Shown in pieces: positions 8,661-17,290 of a DNA stretch of 64,000 nucleotides. The notes beneath the pieces were generated by a model. The model had not been told where the DNA came from. It searched no databases and saw nothing but the letters and a program-made list of their open reading frames with translations. A program made the translations under genes and the position numbers. The stretch is from an uncultured Rothia sp. (GTDB lineage Bacteria; Actinomycetota; Actinomycetes; Actinomycetales; Micrococcaceae): NCBI GenBank assembly GCA_946221065.1, contig CAMIIO010000004.1, positions 62,001-126,000 on the forward strand. Direction: 5' to 3'. Every line of letters begins with the position of its first letter. Position 1 is the stretch's first letter.

Positions 8661-9557
8661 TTAACGTCCAGCAGGTTTACGACCCACCGTATGACGGGGA
8701 CGCATGTTAAGATCATTGATCGATTCCAGCTCCACAAACCCGCACCGGGTAAAGACCGCTCGCATAGAATCCCGCTGTGTTTCCGCGTGTTCCATCACCA
8801 ATAAGCCACCGGGGCGTAGAAGCTCAAAGGCATGGGTAGCAATCTGTGCAGGAATCTGTAGCCCGTCTTCGCTACCGCCGTATAGTGCCATAGCCGGATC
8901 ATGGTCACGCACCTCTGGATCCTGCGGAACAGCACCGTTAGGGATATAGGGAGGGTTCGTTGCCACAATATCGAAGGTTCCGACATATCGCGCCAGGGCA
9001 GAGGTAGCATCACCTAAAATCAAATGAACGTCCAAGGACGCCACGTTCTCCTGAGCCCAAGCATGAGCAAGCTCGCTCAGCTCCACGGCGAATACCTCAT
9101 GACCGGGCCGTTCGGAAGCGATACTCGCCGCAATAGCCCCGGACCCCGTACACAAATCAACGATTTTAAGGGATTGCTCTGGCCGAGTATCAATTTCTTG
9201 TAAAACTCGATCCACTAGGAGCTCGGTCTCTGGACGGGGTGAAAACACTCCCGGCCCCACTTTCAACGTAAGATAACGAAAAAACGCCTGTCCCGTAATG
9301 TGTTGTAACGGTACGCGCTCTCCTCGCATCTCCACTGCCTCAGCGAAACCCGTGGGGACGGTGGCCCCCAGCATTGCTAAGGTCTGAACCCGACCTCTGC
9401 CTATCTCTTCAGCACGTTCGCGACTCAAAAAATATGCTGCGAGAAGTTCCGCCTCAACGTATGGCTGAGAAATTCCCCGCTCCGCCAAATATGCCGAAGC
9501 CCGGCGCAGAGCAATGCTTAGCTCCGTGCCGGACTCGATCTCAAAACCATTGCTCAA
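8661..9557 (-). CDS. prmC: Peptide chain release factor N5-glutamine methyltransferase
   Basis: S-adenosylmethionine-dependent methyltransferase that methylates the glutamine of the GGQ motif in RF1 and RF2, raising termination efficiency. The SAM-binding motif is VDLCTGSGAIAASIA and the substrate-binding NPPY motif reads ATNPPYIPNG. The N-terminal helical domain (AYLAERGISQPYVEAELL, then PLQHITGQAFF) is typical of PrmC/HemK. A TTG at 9557 is proposed as the start: it falls just after the prfA stop codon (9562-9564) with AGGAAGAG ten bases upstream, giving 298 residues, a normal length. An in-frame ATG at 9614 would overlap prfA by about 50 bases and add an unrelated basic segment. Confidence 0.9.
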   Translation of the reverse strand: MSNGFEIESGTELSIALRRASAYLAERGISQPYVEAELLAAYFLSRERAEEIGRGRVQTLAMLGATVPTGFAEAVEMRGERVPLQHITGQAFFRYLTLKVGPGVFSPRPETELLVDRVLQEIDTRPEQSLKIVDLCTGSGAIAASIASERPGHEVFAVELSELAHAWAQENVASLDVHLILGDATSALARYVGTFDIVATNPPYIPNGAVPQDPEVRDHDPAMALYGGSEDGLQIPAQIATHAFELLRPGGLLVMEHAETQRDSMRAVFTRCGFVELESINDLNMRPRHTVGRKPAGR

Positions 9558-9561
9558 GAAG

Positions 9562-10641
9562 CTAGTTCTCTTCCTGACCCAGACTTGCCAAACGGTGTTT
9601 CTCATCCACCTCAATAGCGGACTGAATCACCGGTTCGAGGTCACCGTTGAGCACGGCATCCAGGTTGTATGCCTTATAGCCGGTACGGTGATCGGCAATA
9701 CGGTTCTCAGGGAAATTATAGGTACGGATACGCTCGGAACGATCCATCGTTTTCACCTGAGAATGACGCTGCTCGGCGGCTTCCGCATCAAGCTGCTCCT
9801 GCTGCCAGGCAAGTAGGCGGGCACGCAACACGCGCATTGCGGCTTCACGGTTCTGAATCTGAGACTTCTCATTCTGCATAGCCACCACAATGCCTGTGGG
9901 CAAGTGAGTAATACGCACGGCAGAGTCCGTGGTGTTCACGGACTGACCACCGGGACCGGAAGAACGGTAAACGTCAATCCTCAAATCATTCTGATTGATT
10001 TCAATTTCCTCGGGCTCATCAACCTCGGGAAATACCAACACACCCGCAGCTGACGTGTGAATGCGCCCCTGAGATTCGGTAGCGGGAACACGCTGAACAC
10101 GGTGAACACCGCCCTCATACTTCAGATGTGCCCATACGCCTTCGGCAGGATCGGTTGAGGTGCCCTTAATAGCCACCTGCGCGTCCTTGTAACCACCAAC
10201 ATCGGTACTGGTGGAAGAAATCATCTCGGTCTTCCAGCCCTTAGACTCAGCGTAACGAGTGTACATGCGCAACAAATCAGCGGCAAACAAGCTGGCTTCA
10301 TCGCCGCCTTCGCCACCTTTCACCTCAAGAATCACGTTACGCCCGTCGTCCGGGTCACGAGGAATCAGCAGACGGCGTAGCTTCTCTGAAGCCTCGGTCA
10401 GGCTTTCTTCAAGCTGAGGAACTTCGGCGGCAAATTCTTCATCTTCAGCAGCCATTTCTTTGGCTGCTTCCAGATCTTCGGTGAGCGTATTGACGCGATG
10501 ATATGCTTCCACAATGCCGTTCAGCTCGGAATAACGACGTCCCAGCTTACGAGCCTTACCCTGATCGGCATGCACCGCGGGGTCAGCAAGCTGTTTTTGC
10601 AAATCAGCATGCTCATCAAGCAACGACTGAATCTCGTACAC
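9562..10641 (-). CDS. prfA: Peptide chain release factor 1
   Basis: RF1 recognises UAA and UAG stop codons and triggers peptidyl-tRNA hydrolysis in the ribosome. The 359-residue protein shows the codon-recognition tripeptide in RVQRVPATESQGRIHTS (PAT, the PxT form of RF1) and the catalytic GGQ in SSGPGGQSVNTTDSAVRITH. Length and both motifs are normal. It is followed at once by prmC, the enzyme that methylates this GGQ. It is preceded by a terminator after rho, so it probably has its own promoter in the 160-base gap. In most actinobacteria rpmE sits in that gap; here it does not. Confidence 0.97.
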   Translation of the reverse strand: MYEIQSLLDEHADLQKQLADPAVHADQGKARKLGRRYSELNGIVEAYHRVNTLTEDLEAAKEMAAEDEEFAAEVPQLEESLTEASEKLRRLLIPRDPDDGRNVILEVKGGEGGDEASLFAADLLRMYTRYAESKGWKTEMISSTSTDVGGYKDAQVAIKGTSTDPAEGVWAHLKYEGGVHRVQRVPATESQGRIHTSAAGVLVFPEVDEPEEIEINQNDLRIDVYRSSGPGGQSVNTTDSAVRITHLPTGIVVAMQNEKSQIQNREAAMRVLRARLLAWQQEQLDAEAAEQRHSQVKTMDRSERIRTYNFPENRIADHRTGYKAYNLDAVLNGDLEPVIQSAIEVDEKHRLASLGQEEN

Positions 10642-10751
10642 AGTAATCCTTCTTTATCATTCAACGAAGCGGGTAATCCGCGCCGCCTTTCAACAGGCAC
10701 CAACTAATTCCAGTTATGCCCATCAATGTTCTAGTGAATATGAACAGCGAG

Positions 10752-10790
10752 AAAAGGTGCACCGCCTGCCAGCGGCTAAGCGATGCACCT
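10752..10790 (-). terminator. Intrinsic terminator after rho
   Basis: Read on the minus strand, AGGTGCATCGC pairs with GCGGTGCACCT (11 bp, one T-G wobble) and is followed by TTTTC. It lies about 12 bases after the rho stop and 110 bases before prfA, so rho and prfA are probably separate transcripts. Confidence 0.75.
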
Positions 10791-10802
10791 CATCAAGGCT
10801 TG

Positions 10803-12914
10803 TTAATCATTGGGGTTAGAGCCTAGACCGGATTTCTGCACGGTCAGCAGAAACTCAACATTAGACTGAGTATCGCGGAGCTTAGAAGTCAGCACGCTCA
10901 GCGCCTGTTCCTGATCCAAGCCTGCAAGCACGCGGCGTAGGCGCCACATAATCTTGACTTCCTCAGCAGAGAGCAGATTCTCTTCACGACGGGTACCGGA
11001 GGTATTCACATCCACTGCGGGGAAGATACGCTTATCAGCCAGCTGACGAGAAAGACGCAACTCCATATTACCGGTGCCCTTGAACTCCTCGAAGATAACC
11101 TCGTCCATCTTGGAGCCAGTCTCTACCAAAGCGGTAGCCAAAATAGTCAGCGAGCCACCTTCCTCAATGTTTCGTGCGGCACCAAAGAACTTCTTGGGCG
11201 GGTACAGCGCTGCGGAATCCACACCACCGGAGAGAATACGGCCGGAAGCGGGTGCGCTCAGATTGTAAGCACGGCCCAGGCGAGTCATCGAGTCCAGCAG
11301 AACCACCACGTCCATACCCTGCTCCACCAGGCGCTTTGCACGCTCAATAGCGAGCTCGGCAACGGTGGTGTGATCATCGGCAGGACGGTCAAAGGTAGAG
11401 GCAATTACCTCACCGTTAACGGTGCGCTGCATGTCGGTGACTTCCTCGGGACGCTCGTCCACGAGCACCATCATCAAGTGAACCTCGGGGTTATTGGTGG
11501 TAATCGCGTTAGCAATAGACTGCAACATCAAGGTTTTACCCGCCTTAGGGGGCGAAACGATGAGCCCGCGCTGGCCCTTACCAATCGGAGCAACCAAATC
11601 TACTACGCGAGTTCCAATGTTCTTCTGCTCGGTTTCTAGACGCAGACGATCCTTGGGGTAGAGCGGAGTGAGCTTAGAGAAGTCACGGCGGTTCTTCGAC
11701 TCTTCCGGCTCCAAACCATTGATAGAAGTCAGCTGTACCAGAGCGTTGAACTTCTGACGCTGATTATTCTTGTTGTCATTCTCGCGGGGAGCACGAATCG
11801 CACCCACCACGGCATCGCCCTTACGCAGACCGTAACGCTTTACCTGATTCAAAGAAACGTAGACGTCAGAGGGACCGGGTAAGTAGCCGGAGGTACGCAC
11901 AAAGGCATAGTTATCCAGCACATCGAGAATACCGGCAACGGGAACCAGTACGTCGTCTTCGGTCAACTCGGGCTCATCGTAGTCGTTAGAGGTACGGCGA
12001 TTACGGTTACGGCGCTCGTTCTGACGATCGCGGCGGTTGCGCTTGCGGTTATTACGCGATTCGTCATCGGGGCCGTTGTTTGAGTATTCGCGCTCGCCAC
12101 GGTCGTGACGATCTGAGCGATCATTGCGTTCGGAACGCTCACGCGAAGACTTTTCGTTGCGATCGCTACGATCATTGCGATCGTTCTTCTCACCGTTACG
12201 GTCATTGCGGTCATTATTTGTACGCTTAGTACGCTCGCCGCGAGTACGCTTACGCACCGAATTACGATCCTGTTCGGACTGCTCATTGGCAGAGTCGGAC
12301 TCCTCGTGTACACCCTTAGCGGAGTCCTGCTGTTCGCTTTGCGCGTTCTCCGCAGAATTTTCTTTCTGAGACTCGGAAGAATTACGACGACGACGGTCAC
12401 TGCGGGTGCGGGTACGACGGTTTGAGGTGCCCTCAGAATCATCGGCAGAAGATTCATCCGAAGAAGCAGGAGCTTCCTGCTGCGACTTTTCCTCGGTAGC
12501 CTGAGAATCGGATTTCGTTTCGGCAGAGGTAGCGCGGCGTGTCCGCTTACGAGCCGGTGCCTTCTCGCTCTCCGCTGACTGCTCAGCGTGCGTCGAAGAA
12601 TCAGTTGCGGTTTCTTGTTCGCCGCCCTGCTCTGCTTCAGCCTTCTTGCGCGGGGTGCGCTTACGAGCCGGCTTGGTGCTCTCAGTTTTCTCGGCTTCAG
12701 CTGCGGTTTCTGCAGACTTCTCAGTTTTTTCAGCCATGGCTCCCCCACGCTGATGGTTCACAATAGCCTCAACGAGATCAGATTTACGCATCCGACGAGC
12801 GCCGGTGATGCCCAGCTGGGAAGCTAGCGATTGGAGTTGAGCAAGTTTTAAGCTGCTCAAAGATGGTGATTTGGATTCTTCCGGTGCCGCTGCGCGGTCG
12901 GTGGATTCTGCCAC
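10803..12914 (-). CDS. rho: Transcription termination factor Rho with large charged insertion
   Basis: Hexameric RNA-dependent ATPase that ends transcription. The N-terminal SAP-like Rho_N domain is at about residues 20-60 (LKLAQLQSLASQLGITGAR). A low-complexity insertion of about 250 residues follows, rich in Arg, Asp, Asn, Ser, Glu and Lys, with runs such as RNDRSDRHDRGER. The RNA-binding cold-shock-like domain (VAGILDVLDNYAFVRTSGYL) comes next, then the ATPase core with Walker A PPKAGKT and Walker B VVVLLDSMTRLGRAYN. A GTG at 12914 is the preferred start because AAGGAA lies five bases upstream; the open frame reaches 12965. Such insertions are known in high-GC actinobacterial Rho and can alter RNA binding. 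The product is 703 residues. Confidence 0.95.
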   Translation of the reverse strand: MAESTDRAAAPEESKSPSLSSLKLAQLQSLASQLGITGARRMRKSDLVEAIVNHQRGGAMAEKTEKSAETAAEAEKTESTKPARKRTPRKKAEAEQGGEQETATDSSTHAEQSAESEKAPARKRTRRATSAETKSDSQATEEKSQQEAPASSDESSADDSEGTSNRRTRTRSDRRRRNSSESQKENSAENAQSEQQDSAKGVHEESDSANEQSEQDRNSVRKRTRGERTKRTNNDRNDRNGEKNDRNDRSDRNEKSSRERSERNDRSDRHDRGEREYSNNGPDDESRNNRKRNRRDRQNERRNRNRRTSNDYDEPELTEDDVLVPVAGILDVLDNYAFVRTSGYLPGPSDVYVSLNQVKRYGLRKGDAVVGAIRAPRENDNKNNQRQKFNALVQLTSINGLEPEESKNRRDFSKLTPLYPKDRLRLETEQKNIGTRVVDLVAPIGKGQRGLIVSPPKAGKTLMLQSIANAITTNNPEVHLMMVLVDERPEEVTDMQRTVNGEVIASTFDRPADDHTTVAELAIERAKRLVEQGMDVVVLLDSMTRLGRAYNLSAPASGRILSGGVDSAALYPPKKFFGAARNIEEGGSLTILATALVETGSKMDEVIFEEFKGTGNMELRLSRQLADKRIFPAVDVNTSGTRREENLLSAEEVKIMWRLRRVLAGLDQEQALSVLTSKLRDTQSNVEFLLTVQKSGLGSNPND

Positions 12915-13257
12915 GAAGGTTCCTTCCCCCTCGAAAAATTTCGAAATAGCTTTCGGTGATGGCACATTCAGAAAAGTGCCGTGCGCAGTATCAGATTAAC
13001 TGGCACTTGAGGTTTTGCTTCACAAATCAATCCCTTTGCGTGCATAGCTCAGCAAGCAATTGCTAAACGCAAACAATGGGGAATTTGTAAAAACACTACT
13101 ACTCACGATGTCGGTGAAGAGGCAGATACACGCCACTCACAAAACATCGCATGGGTTCTTTAGAGATACCTGTTCCAGGAACTCAAGAGAAAATTTCCGG
13201 ACTCAGCAAACACGCAAGTATTTGTGGTCAGGTTCGGAATCTAATTATTCATCGGAA
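12915..13257. other. Intergenic region between thrB and rho
   Basis: 343 bases between the thrB stop and the rho start, minus-strand direction. It should contain the rho promoter and leader. It holds a 10-bp palindrome AGCAATTGCT (about 13051-13060) and an A/T-rich middle, but no convincing -35/-10 pair, RNA gene or terminator with a T run. Short open frames here have no resemblance to known proteins. Confidence 0.35.
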
Positions 13258-14286
13258 CTACCGATGGGATTCTTCTTCTAAAACTATAACACCTTCTGTA
13301 TCAATGTTCACAGGCAGCACTGTCCATGCTAGGTCTTGATGCTTATATGACCCAATAGTAGGTTCATGCTGGGCGCGTTCTATAGCTTCCATCACTCGCC
13401 GGCGCTCATCTTCCCCCACCGCAAAAATCATGACGGTAGGCCCGGCTCCAGAGGTCACTGCGGCGTGCCCCTTAGATCGCAAGAAGTCCACGAGCGCAGC
13501 GGAAGGAGCCATCGCTTCAGCGCGAAAACCCTGGTGCAAAAAGTCCACTGTAGCGTCAAAGAGATACTCGGGTGAGGTGGTGAGCGCCTGAGAAAGCAAC
13601 GCGGTACGCCCGGAGTTACGGGCAGCGTCGGTATGGGAAAGCTGGGCGGGAATGAGTTCTCGCGCGCGCTGGGTAGATACCTCATAGTCAGGAATAGCTA
13701 CCACGGGCAGAATCTGGGGATGGACAGAAACCGGAAGGGAATGCCAATCAGCCGCAGTTCCCCAAGAAATCACAAAGTTTCCCAGCAGTGAAGGAGCCAC
13801 ATTATCCGGGTGTCCTTCCATATCCGAGCACACCTGTAAAAGTTGTTGTGAATTCAATCTCAATTCAACCGGTAGGAGGGCATTTGCGGCAGCAACTCCG
13901 GCAACGATGGCCGATGCCGAAGACCCCATTCCTCGTGAATGTGGGATTCGGTTATGCGCCACAATGCGCAACCCTGGTAGTTCTTCGATGCCCAGAACCG
14001 CCCAGCACTGCTGCATGGCACGCACCACCAGATGAGTGACATCGTGCGGCACGACGTCGGCGCCCTCTCCGGTGAGCTCAAACTCCAAGCCCTGCGAAAT
14101 ACGGGTAACACGCAGCTCGTCAAAATATGCCAGCGAAATGCCTAGCGAGTCATAACCCGGCCCCAGGTTTGCACTCGAAGCGGGAACTTTGACACTCACG
14201 CTCGTTCCCACCGGAATAATTGAGGCATCCAGGGTTGCCTTTGAGCCTACAGAGTCCTGGGGCATAGTAGACATATCCTCTGACAT
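13258..14286 (-). CDS. thrB: Homoserine kinase
   Basis: GHMP-family kinase that phosphorylates homoserine with ATP to give O-phosphohomoserine in threonine synthesis. The N-terminal motif PASSANLGPGYDSLG and the phosphate-binding loop HSRGMGSSASAIVAG are diagnostic; HAAVTSGAGPTVMIF near the C-terminus is the third GHMP motif. At 342 residues it is normal in length, with a short extra N-terminal segment before VKVPASSANL. It follows hom by about 64 bases on the same strand. The next pathway gene, thrC, is not adjacent as it is in many actinobacteria. Confidence 0.95.
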   Translation of the reverse strand: MSEDMSTMPQDSVGSKATLDASIIPVGTSVSVKVPASSANLGPGYDSLGISLAYFDELRVTRISQGLEFELTGEGADVVPHDVTHLVVRAMQQCWAVLGIEELPGLRIVAHNRIPHSRGMGSSASAIVAGVAAANALLPVELRLNSQQLLQVCSDMEGHPDNVAPSLLGNFVISWGTAADWHSLPVSVHPQILPVVAIPDYEVSTQRARELIPAQLSHTDAARNSGRTALLSQALTTSPEYLFDATVDFLHQGFRAEAMAPSAALVDFLRSKGHAAVTSGAGPTVMIFAVGEDERRRVMEAIERAQHEPTIGSYKHQDLAWTVLPVNIDTEGVIVLEEESHR

Positions 14287-14350
14287 AGTATTTTTCTCGC
14301 CGTCCTTAACAGCTCATGCCCAAGAAACTCCCGGGCAGGATGGTATTGCC

Positions 14351-15646
14351 CTATTCTCCCTCAACGCAAAGAACCGAGGCAATGGTTTCCACTGTGTCTA
14401 ACGAATCCACCACAGCCATAGTACGGCGCAGATTAGCGTCCGTAGCCTTGTGAGTAATCACACGAATTTCTGAAAGATTCTTATCTCCCCGAGTCACCTT
14501 GGACTGACGCATAGTTTCTACCGAAACGCCGTGCTCGGCAAAAATCTTGGTGATATTTGCCAGAACACCCAGCTTATCTTCCACAACCAAACTCACAGAA
14601 TATCGTGAGGAAACATTATCCATTGCAGTTGCTTTCAATTGCGCCTCCGAAGATTCAGTCACACCGGGACCGCCCAGCACCATGCGTCGTGCCAAGCTCA
14701 CAAAGTCTCCCATAACGGCAGATGCGGTGGGGGCACCACCGGCGCCGGGTCCATAAAACATTAGCTCTCCGGCGTTATCAGCCTCCACAAACACCGCGTT
14801 GAATGCCTCCCGGACCGATGCTAAGGGGTGAGCTTTGGGCACCAGGGTGGGGCTCACCCGAATATTTGCGCCGTCGCCATCGAGCTCGCAGATTGCCAGA
14901 AGTTTAATAACAAAACCGTCTTCATCTGCGGCTTGCACCTCTTTTGCGGTGATGCCGGTAATACCTTCACAGTGCACATCATCAATAGTGAACTCGGAGT
15001 GAAACGCCAGCGAGGCAACAATTGCTGCCTTGGAAGCGGCGTCGTACCCCTCGACGTCGGCAGTAGGGTCGGCCTCTGCGTAGCCTAGCCGCTGCGCTTC
15101 GGCAAGGACATCCTCAAATGCGGCACCCGTGGTGTGCATTTTATCCAAAATAAAATTAGTGGTGCCGTTCATAATGCCCAGCACACGGGTTACCCTGTCG
15201 CCGGCAAGCGAGTCACGAAGCGGACGAAGAATAGGAATAGCACCAGCGACCGCCGCCTCGTAGGAAAGCTGGGCACCCGTCTTATTTGCCGCAGCTTGCA
15301 ACTCCGCACCGTGCTTTGCAAGCAACGCCTTATTGCCCGACACCACCGATTTACCGGCGTTCAACGCGCGCAAGATACGGGATCGGGCAGGCTCTAAACC
15401 TCCGGTCAGCTCAATCACCACATCCGCGCTATCAATGAGGGCATCGGCGTCGGTAGTGAGCAAGGACGGGTCAATATAGGTATCTCGCGGGGAATCTAAG
15501 TGACGCACCGCCACGCCCACTAGCTCAGCAGGTACGCCAATTCGCGAACTAATCGTTTCTTGGTCTTCTACCAAAATACGGGCTACCTGCGAACCCACGG
15601 TTCCTGCACCGAGCAAGGCAACTTTAATTTTTTCTGGCTGAGACAT
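14351..15646 (-). CDS. hom: Homoserine dehydrogenase with ACT domain
   Basis: Reduces aspartate semialdehyde to homoserine with NAD(P)H, the branch point to threonine, methionine and isoleucine. The Rossmann motif is VALLGAGTVGSQVARIL; the catalytic domain has GIMNGTTNFILDKM and YAEADPTADVEGYDA. The last ~80 residues form an ACT domain (VVEDKLGVLANITKIF, HGVSVETMRQSK), the usual site of threonine feedback inhibition. The ATG at 15646 follows a GGAGAG ribosome-binding site. It lies 156 bases downstream of lysA with a hairpin in the gap, and just upstream of thrB. Confidence 0.96.
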   Translation of the reverse strand: MSQPEKIKVALLGAGTVGSQVARILVEDQETISSRIGVPAELVGVAVRHLDSPRDTYIDPSLLTTDADALIDSADVVIELTGGLEPARSRILRALNAGKSVVSGNKALLAKHGAELQAAANKTGAQLSYEAAVAGAIPILRPLRDSLAGDRVTRVLGIMNGTTNFILDKMHTTGAAFEDVLAEAQRLGYAEADPTADVEGYDAASKAAIVASLAFHSEFTIDDVHCEGITGITAKEVQAADEDGFVIKLLAICELDGDGANIRVSPTLVPKAHPLASVREAFNAVFVEADNAGELMFYGPGAGGAPTASAVMGDFVSLARRMVLGGPGVTESSEAQLKATAMDNVSSRYSVSLVVEDKLGVLANITKIFAEHGVSVETMRQSKVTRGDKNLSEIRVITHKATDANLRRTMAVVDSLDTVETIASVLCVEGE

Positions 15647-15686
15647 AGTGACTCTCCTACTGTATTCATGGGGGGTGAAGCAGATT

Positions 15687-15727
15687 CGCGCTGGCTACCA
15701 CACCTGTTTATTGTGGCAACCAGCGCG
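15687..15727 (-). terminator. Imperfect hairpin between lysA and hom
   Basis: CGCGCTGG pairs perfectly with CCAGCGCG, and the stem continues toward the loop with two mismatches (TACCACA against TGTGGCA-type bases). There is no T run on either strand. It lies between the lysA stop and the hom start and may be a weak terminator, a processing site or a leader structure of hom. Confidence 0.4.
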
Positions 15728-15802
15728 AGATGTTTCTAAATTAAGCGAAAAATACGTCACAATGTGAACTGTAGTTTCCGGTATTACCTTGGTACGTCAT
15801 AA

Positions 15803-17290
15803 TTACTCAACAATTCCGAGGTCTTGGTGCAACATTTCTTCTTCGCTTTGACCGCGAATAATGAGCCGTGCGTCTTTGTCCCGAGCCGTAGCCACCACCG
15901 GTGGAGTTGGCAGGAAATTATAGTTCGAACTCAGCACGTAACAATAGGCTCCGGTTGCGGGAATCGCCAGGACATCGCCGGCGGTCAAATCTGCCGGCAG
16001 ATAGCAATAGCGCACCACAATATCACCGGATTCACAATGCTTACCCACCACACGAGAAAGTACCTGAACTCCGGTAGGTGCCCGGTTAGCCAGTACCGCC
16101 GTGTAGTCGGCGTCGTAGAGCACCGGACGGGCGTTATCACTCATACCGCCATCCACCGAGACATAGCGACGCACACGGGCGTCCCCCGCTTCGTCCTCAA
16201 TTGCCACATCTTTAATCGTGCCCACGGTGTAAAGGGTTATTCCCGACGGGCCGGAGATAGAACGCCCCGGCTCAAAGGAGAGATGTGGAATCTGCATACC
16301 CAGTTCAGCGCAGGTGCTAGAGACTGAAGCCGCCAACTCGTGCGCCACGGAGGCCGCGTCGCGGGGTTGCTCGCCCTCGATGTAACCAATACCGTAGCCA
16401 CCGCCCAAATCAATTTCGGGCATAACGATGTCAAAACGCTGATTCATGCTGTGCATGTAGGTCAGCACTTTTTCGGCGGCTTTCGAGAAGCCTTCCGCCT
16501 CAAAAATCTGTGATCCAATATGGCAGTGCAAGCCGCGTAGGTCAATAGATGCCGAACGATGTGCCAGCGCGAGTGCCACGGTAGCGTAAGCATCACTTTC
16601 TTCAATGCCTAGCTCTTCCAGTTCCTCGGCGCTGAGCCCGGCAAGCACAGCAGTGCCCGGAGCGAGGGATTGCCCGAACTTTTGATCTTCGTGTGCGGTG
16701 GCAATGTAATCGTGAGTTGAGGCGTGAACGCCTGGGGTTACGCGAAGCATCACCGGGGCCACGGTGTTCATCTCGGCGGCAACCTGGCTAATGAGCTGCA
16801 CCTCGTACACCGAGTCCACAACAATGCGCCCCACGGCATTTTCCAGAGCACGGCGTATCTCGGCAACGGATTTATTGTTGCCGTGCAGGGCAATCTTCTC
16901 CCCCGGTACGTTGGCACGTAAGGCAAGGGCTAGCTCACCGCCGGAAGCAGTATCAATGCATAGCCCTTCCTGGTGCGCCCAGTGGGCTACAGAGGTGCAA
17001 AGAAAAGATTTGCCAGCGTAGTAAACGGACACTTCAGCGCCGTGAGCGGCAAAGGCTTCGGTGAAGGCTTCACGGAATCCCTTAGCACGCTGCCGGAAAG
17101 TGGTTTCCGAGAAGACATATTCTGGGGTTCCAAATTGCTCACGCAACGTGGTGACGGGTACGCCATCTACGGTAAGCTCGCCGTTCTCGTTACGCTGAAA
17201 GCTCTCGGTCCAGATGGTGCGATTAAGCTCTGCGGCGTTCTGCGGGTATTCAAGCCATGCGGGGTTATAGATATCTGTGGTGGCGCTCAT
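15803..17290 (-). CDS. lysA: Diaminopimelate decarboxylase
   Basis: PLP-dependent fold-III decarboxylase that turns meso-diaminopimelate into L-lysine. The PLP-lysine motif reads YYAGKSFLCTSV, the glycine-rich phosphate-binding region is PEIDLGGGYGIGY, and substrate-site elements include SFEPGRSISGPSG and GKHCESGDIV. At 495 residues it is slightly longer than average, as in other actinobacteria. The ATG at 17290 directly follows the argS stop (17291-17293), so argS and lysA are translationally coupled. Lysine is the likely cross-linking diamino acid in Rothia peptidoglycan (established for the genus), which makes this gene important for the wall as well. Confidence 0.96.
   Translation of the reverse strand: MSATTDIYNPAWLEYPQNAAELNRTIWTESFQRNENGELTVDGVPVTTLREQFGTPEYVFSETTFRQRAKGFREAFTEAFAAHGAEVSVYYAGKSFLCTSVAHWAHQEGLCIDTASGGELALALRANVPGEKIALHGNNKSVAEIRRALENAVGRIVVDSVYEVQLISQVAAEMNTVAPVMLRVTPGVHASTHDYIATAHEDQKFGQSLAPGTAVLAGLSAEELEELGIEESDAYATVALALAHRSASIDLRGLHCHIGSQIFEAEGFSKAAEKVLTYMHSMNQRFDIVMPEIDLGGGYGIGYIEGEQPRDAASVAHELAASVSSTCAELGMQIPHLSFEPGRSISGPSGITLYTVGTIKDVAIEDEAGDARVRRYVSVDGGMSDNARPVLYDADYTAVLANRAPTGVQVLSRVVGKHCESGDIVVRYCYLPADLTAGDVLAIPATGAYCYVLSSNYNFLPTPPVVATARDKDARLIIRGQSEEEMLHQDLGIVE

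Noticed and set aside
11963..12748. A 261-codon open frame on the minus strand inside rho, in a different frame.
   Set aside because: Shadow caused by the low-complexity insertion; composition is implausible and the rho frame is clearly the real one.
13051..13060. Palindrome AGCAATTGCT in the rho leader.
   Set aside because: Only 10 bp and AT-rich; expected by chance at this length.
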